The notes: a model not told the origin generated them from the sequence alone. Positions 10,990 to 22,734 are shown, counted from the first letter of the stretch. The stretch is DNA of 64,000 bases from Ceriagrion tenellum (GCA_963169105.1 OY720636.1:80836123-80900122), one strand, 5' to 3'. Translations and numbers: made by a program.

Positions 10990-11395
10990 GCTAAAACCAA
11001 ACTATTATGGTAGAAACGATCACAGGATTAAGATTAAGGAAATTTACTATAAAACCGATAGATTTAAAATGCCATTTTTTCACGTAGGTACAATAAAGGC
11101 CCGATGGATCATTTCGAGTATAATTTGACCCTGACTAGGTAAAATAGGTTTTTGAACCTGTGCTAAGTGTATTAACATGTATTAGCTACTTATGTCGCAT
11201 GCATTTTCCGAGATCATTTTTGGTTTAGTATCATGTAGAACAATTTCTTCATCACAGTAACTATAACCAGTTGTCGTATCTTAAGCAGTGTACTGCATTG
11301 TAGCATTTCCTTGTTTCGCTTACTTTCATTTCTTATTTTGTTTCATTGTTAAAAACATGGTTATAGTTCACCCCCTGCGACACACCATTGAGAAT
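10990..11395 (+). mobile_element. LINE family C fragment
   Basis: Starts in the C-terminal RT region (LINE motif 'AKTKLLW' area) and runs through the 3' UTR to a diverged stem-loop (CACCCCCTGCGACACACC at 11370). The tail is missing. Confidence 0.6.
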
Positions 11396-11735
11396 TTTTT
11401 TAGAGAGTATTAGTTCGATGTAGATTTCGACCAATGTTGATTTAATTGATGAGACATTGGATACACTTCCACTGACTTCAAATATTGCTGTGATTTTCTC
11501 ATAATTAAAAAAAAAATAAAAAAGCTCCAATTTTTATCTCTATTCAATCACCTGGGAGATATTCAATTTTCCTGTCGCGTATATGACATTCATGTTGGAT
11601 GAAAACATAATCGTTTTACATGCATATCGATAAAAATTTATTTTTTTTCAATGGATAAGAATGACTGTGCAGGGCGCTGTATCAATGGATGCCTATCTAC
11701 AATTGTATCTAAGTAATAGCCTGCAAATAACGTCT
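11396..11735. other. No gene recognised
   Basis: AT-rich DNA. A 65-codon minus-strand frame shows no domain. Confidence 0.3.
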
Positions 11736-12215
11736 AGGGTGTTTGGCAGGGTGTGACTTATCACCAACGTGCACAACAGTGTAGATTTTAACTTTCACCA
11801 ATTTGCACCGCACTAGGGTATGATAACAAACTCTGAAACTAATAATCTAGTGTAACTATATAATCATGACACAAGAGCCGTGCAGAGAACATGCGAAAAA
11901 TGGTGTTAGCACCACTTGAATGATTTAGAAAAATTGCTGTAGGAAGCATATCAATTAATCAACAACACTACCTGTCAACTAACCTAATTCAAAGACTTAA
12001 CACCGCCATTATGGTCCGTTATCGGTCACAGGAAAAGAAGACATTTTAAACCCTAAGTGTTCTACAATCTATTTCGCTTATTTTATTCTCATGACCTGAT
12101 CTACCGTAATTTGTTTGAGTTCGTAATATACCCTATTAATTCGCCGGGAAATAAATCGGTTTTAAATTCACAGAAAATATTGAGTCTAATTTTCAATCTT
12201 CGCGCAGTTGGCTGA
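11736..12215 (-). mobile_element. LINE family D 3' end
   Basis: Minus-strand copy: stem-loop GGTGTTTGGCAGGGTGTGA (11739-11757), 3' UTR, then a decayed RT C-terminus to about 12215. Closest in-window relatives are 33592-34245 and 62050-62950. Confidence 0.6.
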
Positions 12216-13466
12216 AGTCGAAAAAAGCTGGCCAAAATTCAAAAAGTGATTTTTTTCAAGCCAGGGAGCTGAAATTTTGCATAAATATTTTCAAAAGACC
12301 TATACATGCAGTGACGCAAGAAATTTTCCGTATTACTCAACAATTAACAAATTGCATGAGGTCAAAGTTGCACAAATTTCGCAAAAATGGTCTTCACTCA
12401 ATTTGCTCACGAAATCTTCAAAATCAAGCCCTTCCTAAACCTTTATGGGTTAAGAATTGGAATTAAAAGTGATGTAATTGGATGGGACAGTTTTTTGTCT
12501 TTGTTTTCATGTAGTCTATTTACATTTTTGTCATTATTTACCAAATATTTTTAACAAAATGGTGGACCCTCATTTTTGGTCATTTTTCAAATATATGTAG
12601 AGAAATAGTTAATTGCATCGCCGAGCATCACAAAGTAACTTATGTGGAAAAACTCTGCAAAACTTCCACAGTGCGAATCCGATGAGTTATGCTGCGACCG
12701 TTAGCGACGCCGAATTTTACATCAATTTTACATCGTTTTTACCTATCTGCCACAGCTTAAAACCCATCCGATAAGATACATGCGACAGACACTCAAAAAA
12801 AATCTAATAGGACAATACAGTGTAGATATGCCAAAACTGTAAGTATCCTTATTGACTGATCTTTGGGTCAATTCCTTAAGTTTATTTATACTTGATATTA
12901 TTGCGCCGCAAGTATGGAATTTCTTGCCACTCTCCAAATGCGTTACATACTACATACCGACCTAATTTGGAAGTTTTCTTTTAGTTTACACATTAAAATA
13001 TAACGATGACGTTTTTATGACACTTTCTAACGTTTTACCTTTCCGTTTATCATGGTGAGAACAAGAGAAAAATTAATGGAGTAGTTTTCCATTTAAATAC
13101 ATGTAAAGTACTAATTTTCCTCCTTAAGTACACTTCTTCCGTCTCTTTTAATCATTGAAGGTGGATGGGGCGCCAGAATCTTGTTGATGATGGCCTAGGG
13201 TTCATCCAAATAATTGCTCCTAAAGTGTATAGAAATGTATTTAAATATCACAAAATGTTATGAGGGATAATTAAACGTTTTTAACAAGAGACTATGGAAA
13301 ACATAAATTATTGTTCTTTGTCTTTCTTACCTGTTTCGTCGTTTACTGAACAAAGTGGCACCAAGGAGCTGATGAACAAGAATTCATCCAACATCGATTC
13401 TCGATACCATCTTTGCTTATACTGAGATTGGCCTGAGCTTCCGTCAAAGCTATATTTACAGCACAC
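12216..13466. other. No gene recognised
   Basis: AT-rich DNA without a supported gene or a repeat boundary visible by eye. Confidence 0.35.
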
Positions 13467-13755
13467 CAGGGTTGAAATTCGCTATGAAAAAATCATTTTA
13501 CTTGACCGGGATTCGAACCCGGATCTCCCAATTGCTGGTCAGGTGTGTTAGCCAGTTGCACCACCAAGCCATCTTCCTTCAAGACGAATTTCGAGGGGGT
13601 TTATGCGAACTAGATGTTCAGGCCTCAAGTCTACATTGGAAGTCTTGAAGATAGATGGCTTGGTGATAGTCCATGGCTTGGAGGTGTAACTGGCTAACAC
13701 ACCTGACCGGCAATTGGGAAATGATTTTTTCATAGCGAATTTCAACCCTGGTGTA
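13467..13755. repeat. tRNA-derived foldback element
   Basis: The left arm (13467-13590) and right arm (13640-13755) are inverted copies ending in CACCAGGGTTGAAATTCGCT. The left arm keeps a complete tRNA-like cloverleaf on the minus strand. The right arm has lost the T-arm/B-box segment of about 27 bp and reads directly from CAATTGGGA into AATGATTTTTTC. Confidence 0.75.
13499..13570 (-). other. tRNA-Ala-like sequence
   Basis: 72 nt: acceptor GGCTTGG/TCAAGTA, D stem GTGC/ACAC with loop AACTGGCTA, anticodon stem CCTGA/TTGGG with loop CCAGCAA (AGC at 34-36), and a perfect T stem CCGGG/CCCGG with TTCGAAT. Position 33 is C, not U, and there is no obvious terminator. A SINE head or pseudogene is likelier than a live tRNA. 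Confidence 0.6.
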
Positions 13756-15994
13756 TATGCACCCGTGCGAGTGACTTCGTACCACATCATTTGTTAAATG
13801 CACTGATTGGAAATCTATAATTACAAATTAATGTACAATTTATATTATGCGCGATTGTTGAATCTCTGGAAATACATTCCAAGATACGCGATGCTGTATG
13901 ATCAAGTAGGCTTTGAAGTTTAACTTCACATGGGTCCTCTAAAATAGTAACTTCACTTGGATAAGTAGCACTTTTAGCCGTCCGTGTTCTTTGAAATAAG
14001 GATATAATTTTGACCATGACTTTCTGCTACTTTTCGAAGACCTTTATACTGGCTCTTCGTGAGTTGTATGGAAATAATTAGCGATAGACCCTCTTCCTCT
14101 GACATATTTTTTGGCATCAGGTCAGTTTTCTTCCACTTCTAAAGTACTCTTCTTGGCCTAGTGGTGTGGTCGTGGTAATTTCTCTGAGGAGCTTGGAGGC
14201 TGCTTCATCTCCCTCTTCTCTTACACTAATAGAGGCCGCGAATGAAATAGTTGCCGCAGAATGATACGATCTCAGACTTTCTGTTTTCCTTCTCTTTTAT
14301 CGTTTACTGCAAGGGCGAAAACATATCTCCGGACGCCCAGAAGTGCCTAATAAGGGTTGTAATGCAAGCATAAAATTGATTTTTTTTTAATTATTCAAAG
14401 TACAAGGTTATTTCTTAATAATCTTTAACTGTGACAATATACTTAGAGGACGGCGTTGAAAAAACCTAAAAAAATTTTGCCGCAAATGTTCGGGAAAAAT
14501 AGTAATTACCTTACCTTTAGCCAATCGCCATAATGTTTCTAAAATCTATAGTTACTCCGTGAGCTTTGTTCCCACCGTGATGCATATACATTAAGAAAGA
14601 ACCTCTTAACGCAATCACTTAAATCCTTTAAAACTTCATTATTCACATTCAAATGCGACCTTTCGGCGAGACAATTTAACAAGTAATTTATCTTCTTACG
14701 AAATTATGCATTTTTACCAATTGAGACATTTTTTTCTTTCATTCACACTATCAACCCCTAAAAGAAAGCCGAAACTATAAGCCTAGAGAAGTAATAGGCG
14801 AGTACAATTTTATGCACCTTCCAAAAGAAAAGAATATCCGAAACAGGTAATTGACATGATATTAAGGATTCTGCATAAATATTGACGTATCTTTATTTGA
14901 TGCAATTGGATGTAAAAAATAACGCCATGAACGTTATCAAAAATGAACCATTTAAAGAATAGACACTAGCTTGTCCTGATAGAGTACACATACCTAGGAA
15001 AAGCGAGGAATCTTGAAGTCGTTAGCAGAATTTCCACACCACTAGGCGTTGTTACGGACACCAACACGAGTGAAATCCAAGCTGAAGTTTCTAAGAGCTA
15101 CTACTTCACGCAACTGCAAAAATAAAACTAAACGCTCTTGTGCATTTCTTTGGAGACTAGAAAAGGTTCTCCCAAAAATATCCGCAAATAACCGCGTAAA
15201 GGGTAAAACTTTCGCTTGCCACTTTGCATCTTTATCAACTTTCGCAACCTTTGGTGAGAAGTCAATGCTGTAAATTTCGCAGTTTTTCCTAGACTGAGTT
15301 ACAAAGTTCATGAAGTTGACAAAACTGCTAAGTTTAGGTAGTGCGGTGTCGATTTTTGCAGTAACGTGTCTCCATTTTTGGTTATATTATATAATAAAAA
15401 TACTGATAAAATCAAAATAAAATTATCTTAAAAAATATGTATAAAGTATTGCACTAGCATTTACATATATACCAAGATATAAATTCTAAAAGTACATGTG
15501 CACATAATTTTAAGTCGACCCTCGTGGCGAACGAGGGCGTAGTCCAATCTTTGAAGTTAAACTTCTCCGTTGTTTATGCAATGCCCAAGACCAAACTTAC
15601 TTCTGAGGTAAGACAAAAGACTAACGTGTTTAACAAGAAAAAAATAAAATTTAAAAACGGTTGTATTTTTGTTGTTAAAATTTAAACAATTTCAATAAAA
15701 TTTAGTTTATTTACAAAACTGATAGCACATTGTTGCTTTACATTCTTTTTCAAACAAAATAAGATGTCAACCGTTTCTCTAGCTATTTTTGTTAAGGAGA
15801 TATAACAAAAAGAAAAAAGGTCGAAGCGCAAAATGGTCGAGACTTTCATCGTCTCTAGATCTGCCAAAAATGTTTTTCCAAAAACGCTTCTATACTTTTT
15901 CATTTGACGCCAGATGGAACCCACACAAAAATTTTGGTTCAAATCGGAGACACCAAGGGTCAACTCACTGCTGATCTGACGTGGAATGACCCCT
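13756..15994. other. No gene recognised
   Basis: Overlapping antisense frames at 15042-15311 and 15049-15273, and at 15682-15974, have no recognised domain and are mutually exclusive. The rest is AT-rich without visible repeats. Confidence 0.35.
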
Positions 15995-16145
15995 TAAACA
16001 TTGGGGCGTTAGAAGATATTGAACAATTTGTCTCAAAATAAATCGATTTTAAACTTAAATAGAAGATTGAGTCTAATTTTCAATCGACGGTCTGAAACCG
16101 ATACCCATCCAATTTTTTCTAGAGGTCAGTGACACAAATTAACAG
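15995..16145 (-). mobile_element. LINE family D RT fragment
   Basis: The minus strand encodes a decayed stretch matching the RT thumb region (LGWESLSERR type). No 3' end is present. Confidence 0.5.
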
Positions 16146-16172
16146 ATTCCTGGAATGAATGCCATGAATTCC

Positions 16173-16832
16173 GGAACGCCAGAGTTAGATCGCGTACAGC
16201 GAAGAGGAGCTAGGTTTGTGAAACGATGATACGATAAGTTGGCTAGTGTGTCTGGACTGTTGGAAGAATTAGGATGGGAATCGCTATCATAGCGTAGATT
16301 AAATTATAGGCTTAACCTCCTAACTAAATTTCAGGAAAATCATTTTACTGACGACGTAAAAAACATACTATTAACCCCTTCGTACTACGGCAGATTAGAT
16401 CGCGCCAATAAAATTTGAGAGCTAGATTGTAGAACCGATAGGTATAAAATGTCATTTTTTCCGCGTACCATTCGGGACCATAACAGCTGTGATCGTCGTC
16501 ATGAATAGTTCGAATATTGACAATAGGCAGGCAGTAAATCTTTCTCATTATATTCTCGACTCTCTTATTTATGCATGATGTAAATATTGATGTTCTTATT
16601 TATGCATGATATTTTGAATCTGTAGTAGTAGTCTTTGTATCCCTTGCATGTTGGAACGATTGAAGATAGAATGTTTCTTGGGTATTAGATTTTTAATTGG
16701 CGCTTTGCATGTGTGGTACGCGGGTTTTAATGTAATGTCGGTGTTCTACCATATCATTCATGCATGCCTGGTGCGCAAGCACCCCCTGCCACACACCCTT
16801 TGGGTGGCTTGCAGGGTATGACGTAGATGTAG
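16173..16832 (+). mobile_element. LINE family A, 5'-truncated, 9-bp duplication
   Basis: Begins near RT residues ELDRVQRRGARF. It has in-frame stops (for example TGA in KR*YDK), ends its ORF at DHNSCDRRHE, and has a 3' UTR, the stem-loop (16787-16818) and a GTAGAT tail. It is flanked by ATGAATTCC at 16164-16172 and 16833-16841. It sits against the orphan coding-like segment to its right. Confidence 0.85.
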
Positions 16833-16894
16833 ATGAATTCCAAACCTTCACCGAAATACTCACCTTTGTAGGGCCTGTGTCTTGGTGTATGATC

Positions 16895-17059
16895 CTAATG
16901 TCCTAGATTGGGTAAGATTAGCCTGCGCTTAACAGGTTTGCCGAATTCGATCACGACAACTCCATCCACGGTGATTTTCACCATTCCAGCCTTCAACATG
17001 CGGTACAGAATGGTTGTCATCCGATCCTTCGTCGGAATGAAACATGAAAAAAGTATAGA
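16895..17059 (-). other. Orphan coding-like segment
   Basis: Open minus-strand frame of 54 codons ending in TAG. From its internal Met it reads MTTILYRMLKAG, then MVKITVDGVVVIEFG, then KPVKRRLILPNLGH. The composition is strikingly protein-like, with balanced charge and alternating hydrophobics. A strong splice donor (AAG/GTGAGT at 16864/16863) follows 30 nt after the stop, and beyond the stop the same frame continues open as DHTPRHRPYKGEYFGEG. That pattern suggests a pseudogenised exon, or transposon ORF, cut by the adjacent LINE. I do not recognise the family. It could still be chance. Confidence 0.35.
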
Positions 17060-17194
17060 TTAGACATCAGTGGTTTCTCAAGAAATCGAATAAAATACAG
17101 ATTAACCGATTCGGTATATACCATCCAATAACAAGGTTAAGTTTTCAAGGGTCAAGTTTTCCTACTACTATAGCTCCATCCGATCGAAGGGTAA

Positions 17195-18262
17195 ATATAG
17201 ATAAAATCTTTTAAGAAAGTTTGATGCAGACTATTTTTTGTTGGACTTTCAACATATTTTGGCGAAATATTATGGTAGAAACGATCCCAGGCACAAGATT
17301 AAGGAAATAAACTTCAGAAACGATAGATTTAAAATATTATTTATTTCCTGTACAAAGAGGGACAGTTGCTCTGTATCAGTTCTAGGGCACTTTGACCCTG
17401 ACTAGGTAAGTTAGGTTTTTGCACTTGTGCTAAATATCTTAAATCATTATTAGCTAGCTACCTCGAATGCAATTTCCGGCATGATGTAGCTCTTTCATGA
17501 TTTAGTCCTTTGTAGTCCAATTTATCTGTCGCTCAATTATAACCAGTAGTCGTACCTTAATTATAGTGCTCGCAGAGTTTCTGTGCACTGGAGAGTTCCT
17601 CCAAGCCTAGCTGCCCATGGTAGATGAGCAGCGATTGGTTGCCGGCGTCCAATCCCGTAAACCGGTTCTTAGCTCAGTGCGCGCCGCGTACGAATACTGT
17701 TTTAATAGTACCTTAAAGTTTTGTTTATTTATCGTGTAATCACGGTGACCTGCGCCGATGGGGATTACTGTCTAACCTCACTGCGATGACTATTGCAATC
17801 ACTGCAAGTTTTGACTCGATATCTATAGTAGTTTCTCGTCCAGAGTATTTCTATTCTAAAGGCCCTCGCTTCGGCGAGGTATAGCGTTCGTTTTCGCCGA
17901 TTCTTTTGGGTCGCCACTTGCAGCATTCGTACGCGGCGCGCACTCAGCTAAGAACCGGTTTACGGGATTGGACGCCGGCAACCAATCGCTGCTCATCTAC
18001 CATGGTCAGCTAGGCTTGGAGGTGCACAGACTCTGCGAGCACTATAGTGCACTGCATGGTAGCATGTTCGTCCACGTAGCACTCTCATTGTTTCTGGTCT
18101 GAGCGCGCACTGTTATATTGACTGCTCTTTGCCTGCGCTTGTCGTCCGAGGGAACTTGCGCGGTTCAGCTAGAATGAAGGCTTCATGCCTGGTGTGGAAT
18201 TACCCCGTGCCATACACTCTAGCGGTGGATTGCACGGTATTTCGTAGTTGTGCTTGTAGATG
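17195..18262 (+). mobile_element. LINE family C 3' part, split by a MITE
   Basis: Decayed RT C-terminus from about 17195, then 3' UTR. It is interrupted at 17564-18044 by the MITE and resumes with GTGCACTGCATGGTAGCATG to the terminal stem-loop (18200-18240), here CCGTGC..GCACGG, and a degenerate tail. Confidence 0.75.
17564..18044. mobile_element. MITE with ~130-bp inverted repeats, TA duplication
   Basis: 481 bp. The terminal inverted repeats begin TAGTGCTCGCAGAGT and extend to ATTCGTACGCGGCGCGC on both sides. TA dinucleotides flank the element (17562-17563 and 18045-18046). Removing it restores the LINE sequence CCTTAATTAGTGCACTGC. There is no ORF. Tc1/mariner-type mobilisation is likely from the TA target, but the termini are not ones I recognise. 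Confidence 0.85.
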
Positions 18263-19559
18263 TATAGCATGGATATGGATTGTTGACTTGTCGCCAAAAA
18301 CTGTTGCCTAGAATGCCGTAAACAAACAACTTTTTCGATTGCGGCGCTGTCTTGTGATGAAAGACGGCAGTGCAAATGTAAATACACTCTACAGATCGTA
18401 AATAATCATGTTTTACCGATTTTAATTACTTGTAATCATAGTGTAGTGGATAAAAATGTTATACTACACGCGGAACGTAAGTACACACTTTTTTAATACT
18501 GTCCGATCTACAGATATATTTAATTCCTCTCCAAATTTAATTACACAAATGCACAACGAACTTCTTAGCACTTAGTGAACATCATTCTACGGTAATTTAA
18601 TGTTAATACGAGGTGAAAAAAGTGGAATGAATTAGAAGGCGGGTACAAGTCCATCAAAACCAAGGTTCGACAATGTCATTAACCAATAATAAATTGCGCC
18701 AATAACTATCATTTTAGCCTTTGTTGTAAATTACTTCCTACTCTTAAGAGCGGAAGAATCAAAAAGCAGTAGCAAATAAAGGAGAGGATGTTGAACCTAC
18801 TCCGAGGCCACACATGAATAGTAAGTTACATCCACATAAATCTATCTAGATCATACCTTCGGATCCCTAAGGCTCTCAACAGGTAATAAACCAAAAAAAT
18901 GTAGCTGTAAATTAACAGTAAAAGATCCACACAGCAAAGAAAAGGCTCACGGTGGAAGTTTCATATACCTCTTACACACTTCCTGAAGTAGATATTTCCT
19001 CTCTAACATTTACAAATAACTGTTAGGTCTAAAAAATAGCCAGCTATTGTTCACAGCATCTAGTAGTTCATATCTCTTCAATCGTTATTGAATATTCACC
19101 ACAGTCCCACGTTAACAGCAATGAACAACGGCCATATACGAGTCTACTGAGAATACTTTTTTCTAAGTAGCGCCAAGGACTTGGTGAACTAAATGTGGAA
19201 ATTTAGACAACACGTAGCCTAGGCAACGATTCGCTAAACATTTGAATCCATTATGTATATTCATAATGCATAGAGTAAAAGTAAATGTCATCAACTTGCA
19301 ATTATCAGTGCGTATGCTAAAATGCTACTAAAACTATTGAAATTTGCATGGGAAAAGTTTACTAATGTTTACTAATGAGAAAAGATAGGAAGTAGGTGAA
19401 CGAAATGCAAGAGTTGACGAAATACGAACCCAGGGATCATTCTATAGGTGATGTTAGCATTACGTGGTAGGTTCTGTAATTAGCATGAGGGAGCTAATCA
19501 ATTAATCAGCTAATTTAGATATCCTACTCACTCCTTATTATCTTACGAACAACTTTCGC
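18263..19559. other. No gene recognised
   Basis: AT-rich, with no supported coding frame and no repeat boundary visible by eye. Confidence 0.35.
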
Positions 19560-20104
19560 CGTACAAAATGGGATAGTTGTGATAGATCAAAAGATTAGGA
19601 TAGATAGTATTATAGCACATTATACTATCTATCTTACTTCTAACCTTTAGCCACAGAGAGATACAATATCTTACGAACTCCAACATATTTCGGTAGATCA
19701 GATCATGAAAATAAAATAAGGGAAATAGATTGTGGAGCAGAAAAATTTTAAATCCGTTTTTCCCGCGAGCGAAAAGAGACCATAATGGCTGCGTTGGGAC
19801 TCTGAAGTAGGTTAGTCGATAGGTATTGAAGCTAATTAATTCACATGCCACCAATGCATGTTTCTAAATCTACCGAGTAGTGCCAACATCATGTTTCGTA
19901 TGTTCCCTGCATTACTCTTGTGTCACGTTTTCAGTATTACATTATGGATTATTTGAGTATTTTCTAATATTTGTAGAGATCCCATAGTGTGGTGCTTGTT
20001 GGTAGTAAGTAAATTTCTTCACTATAGTTCATGTTGTTTACAAGTCACCCCCTGCCAAACAGCTGTGTGGTGGCTTGCAGGGTAATAAGTAGATGTAGAT
20101 GTAA
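19560..20104 (+). mobile_element. LINE family D 3' end
   Basis: Decayed RT C-terminus (around FPASEKRDHNGCVG), 3' UTR, stem-loop CCCTGC..GCAGGG at 20050-20083 and tail GTAGATGTAGATG. Confidence 0.7.
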
Positions 20105-20189
20105 ATTACCTGTCGCTTGTCTTTATAGCCCCTTATCAATTGCTGGAAAAACGACTTTTCAAACCTGTCTGTGCTATTGTCACATTCCC

Positions 20190-20545
20190 TAATCTACATC
20201 TAAGAAATACCGTGCAAGCCAGTACTAAGAAGCCTAGCTCTGGGTACACAAGTCCGTACCCGGCACGCATCACTCATCCTAGTTCAAATCAGTACCGCGC
20301 ACTTTCCCCCCGGCCGCCATGCGCAGGGAAAAAGCAGTCAGGATGACAAAGCGCGGTTCGACCAGAAACCAGGAAGAGTGATCAGTAGATGAACACGATA
20401 ACATGCTTTACACTAGCAAAGATTCAACTACTAGATATTATTATTAATGCGATTGATGAATAGTTCAACAAGATACAAAATCATGCAGAAAGATAAACTA
20501 TGCCTCAAAATATTGGTGCCAACAACGTGGTAAGTTGTTAGTAAT
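20190..20545 (-). mobile_element. LINE family C 3' UTR fragment
   Basis: Minus-strand tail ACATCTAAGAAATACCGTGCAAGCC at its left end, written here in plus orientation and split as tail plus stem-loop. The 3' UTR follows to about 20545. No RT is left. Confidence 0.6.
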
Positions 20546-20654
20546 GTAACGCAATTATGGGTGTAACTCAAATATTGTTTCCTTAAGTATACGATTACGT
20601 CAATAAGTAATGAAACGATGATTATTCCTCAGCTACGTTATCACCTACGCTTAT

Positions 20655-21060
20655 ATTGCGACCTTCATTAATATTTACCCTTTATTGTATCTAAGACATG
20701 TAATGGACATATATGAACGGAGTGTGCTTCGTTGGTTTGGCCATGTTGAGAGAATGGATGAGAGTCAAATAACGAAACAGATATATGAGAGTAGAATGAA
20801 TGGTGCGAGAGGGAGAGGTAGGCCGAGAAAGATGTGGTTGAATGTGATTGAGAAAATTCTGAGGAGGAGGAATATTAGGAGTCTTAAAAACAGGAGGGCG
20901 TGTATGAAGCAGTGTTATGGGGGTAAATGAGGCAAAAGAGGTTTTCAAGGATAGGTCAGTATGGAGGAAATTATTGAAGCAGATCTACCCCGGAAGGGAA
21001 CGGCGTGATTGGTACGTATGCATGTATGGTATTGTATCTAAACAATACAATTTGCATGAT
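20655..21060 (+). mobile_element. LINE RT C-terminal fragment, different clade
   Basis: The frame reads VLRWFGHVERMDESQI, then GARGRGRPRKMWLNVIEKIL and LKNRRACMK. After a +1 shift near 20920 it reads MGVNEAKEVFKDRSVW. The RWFGHVERMD..GRGRPRKMW pattern is typical of the extreme C-terminus of non-LTR retrotransposon polymerases. It is unlike families A to D. Confidence 0.65.
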
Positions 21061-21137
21061 CAGAACTGGTGTGTTTCCGAGCGACACAGAGAATATTATC
21101 ATGACTCTTCGCTGCATCTCTAGTCCTGCAGAAGTGA

Positions 21138-21363
21138 TAAAATAAGAGAGATACACTTCCGAACAGATAGGTGTAAAAACTCGTTCTTTCCGCGCATATC
21201 AGCGATCACAATAAAAACTGAGCTCAATTAAATACAATCCCATTATACACGTCATTATTTCACCTCCAAAAACCCTATCCCTTACGTCTTTACTCGGCTG
21301 GTGTCCTAACACCCTCTACCACACACGTATGCGGCGGCTGGCAGGGTAGTATGCAGATGTAGA
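21138..21363 (+). mobile_element. LINE 3' end, diverged
   Basis: Encodes a decayed IREIHFRTDRCKNSFFPR terminus followed by a short UTR, stem-loop CTCTACC..GGCAGGG (21311-21345) and an AGATGTAGAT tail. Assignment among families C and D is uncertain. Confidence 0.6.
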
Positions 21364-21452
21364 TCCCTGACAGACTCTTGTATCTCTATGACGTAGTTGC
21401 ATTACACATTAATTCAATAGTTTCTGTATCATTGGTGTAAGTTGGTGAAAGT

Positions 21453-22087
21453 TATCTATATATATTAATTTTGTAGCGTGTCAGTCATTCTGTATCCGTT
21501 TTGTCCCTTTCTCTGTCAATTTTTGAGCTAGAAGAGTGAGGTTTGGTGCGTTGAATGTGGAATCTCTGTCCTCATGACTTGGTAGTAGTTTTGGATTTTT
21601 ATAGCTTGGGCGTGTGGCAGGGGGTGCTATGGTCACCAGCCGTGCAAAGGTGTAAGATTTTTGGAGATGAAATGGAGAGATGAATTAAATGAAGTGTATT
21701 TAGTTATTTTAAATAAGATCCAAAAGAGCGGCTGCTTGGGCGTGTGGCAGGGGGTTTTAGGTTAACATCCGTGCAAAGGTGTAAGTAATTTGGAGATGAA
21801 ATGGTTCATATTTGGGTTGTGGTTGCAACAACCAGATGCTGGGAAACACTGACAATGGAGATAGGCCAAAAGAATGATGAGTGGAATAGTGTAAAGGTTG
21901 AAACAACAGAAACCCACAGTGCTCTCCTATTCAAATGGCTTTAAAAACAACAAAGGAGAACAGTGAATGAAAAAAAAATATTTTCACCAAGGAGCTATCT
22001 TTAGACTAGGACACTTACCCCTAGAGCCCCAGAGCTGATAGCTCTGGGGCGGGTACACACACCTGCTCGCGGAGTGAGCAGGCTAGG
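21453..22087. mobile_element. Possible non-autonomous Helitron-like unit
   Basis: Starts TCTATATATATTAAT and ends in two GC hairpins: 22023-22049 (stem AGCTCTGGGGC) and 22060-22080 (CCTGCTC/GAGCAGG), the second followed at once by CTAG. TC start and hairpin plus CTAG end are Helitron hallmarks, but the base after CTAG is not T and the hairpin lies closer to CTAG than usual. A composite of unrelated repeats is possible. Confidence 0.3.
21604..21806 (-). repeat. Tandem duplication, period 128 bp
   Basis: GCTTGGGCGTGTGGCAGGGG recurs at 21604 and 21732, each followed by CCGTGCAAAGGTGTAAG. Each unit carries a minus-oriented half of the LINE-type stem-loop. Confidence 0.75.
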
Positions 22088-22089
22088 CT

Positions 22090-22195
22090 AGCTGCCTCCT
22101 AGTATGTATATCATAGTGCATGTTGGTGATGAATCACCCCCTGCCAAAAACCCTTAAGGTAGCTTGAAGGGTAAATTGTTGATATAGAAATCCCT
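22090..22195 (+). mobile_element. LINE family D 3' terminus only
   Basis: About 100 bp of UTR, stem-loop CCCCTGCC..CTTGAAGGG and a degraded GTTGATATAG tail. Confidence 0.6.
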
Positions 22196-22199
22196 GCAA

Positions 22200-22510
22200 G
22201 CCACTTCATGGGTCATTTAGTGGGGCCAAGTATCCTGAGTTGCCAGTAAGTCATTTAAAAATTTTTAAATTTAAATGTAAATTTAAATGTTATGTTATTG
22301 TCATTGAATTATTTTTATGAAATTAAAATTATAATGTAATATAAATGTAATGTAAGCAATATACCAGTAGGGTAATTTTTATTTAGACTTTTAAATGTTA
22401 TGCTTGTAATATGCCATTATGTAATATAATAATGGAACCTTCTGACAAGCCCTATGGCTTAGAAGGACCAAGTTTTTTTAATGCAAATAAAGGCATTCAT
22501 ATACTCATAA
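22200..22510 (+). mobile_element. 3' end of a second LINE-type family
   Basis: AT-rich UTR ending in hairpin CCTTCT/AGAAGG with inner stem AGCC/GGCT (22438-22466). Then come AAATAAAGG and a CATTCAT-like tail. The layout parallels the A-D stem-loop but the sequence is different. Confidence 0.5.
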
Positions 22511-22734
22511 AAAAAGTGTTTTCCGCTATAAGGTCCCCAATGATAAATGGAGAGAGACTATTGTAAATATCCCCGAAAGGTATGCGCGATTATGATGAAG
22601 CAATAATCGTTTTAATTAAAATGAGACCAACATCAAATCAAGAAAAAAATGAATCTTAAGCTAATAATGTCAAGGCATAGGTAATTTCTCCATAAACCGT
22701 AAAAAAATCCTAAATAGTTAGTTCATTCTACAAT
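22511..22734. other. Unassigned AT-rich DNA
   Basis: No gene or repeat recognised. Confidence 0.3.

Noticed and set aside
13499..13570. Functional tRNA-Ala gene
   Set aside because: C instead of U at position 33, no terminator, and location inside a foldback point to a tRNA-derived repeat.
15042..15311. Overlapping sense and antisense ORFs
   Set aside because: Both strands are open by chance and neither shows a recognisable domain, so neither can be supported as a gene.
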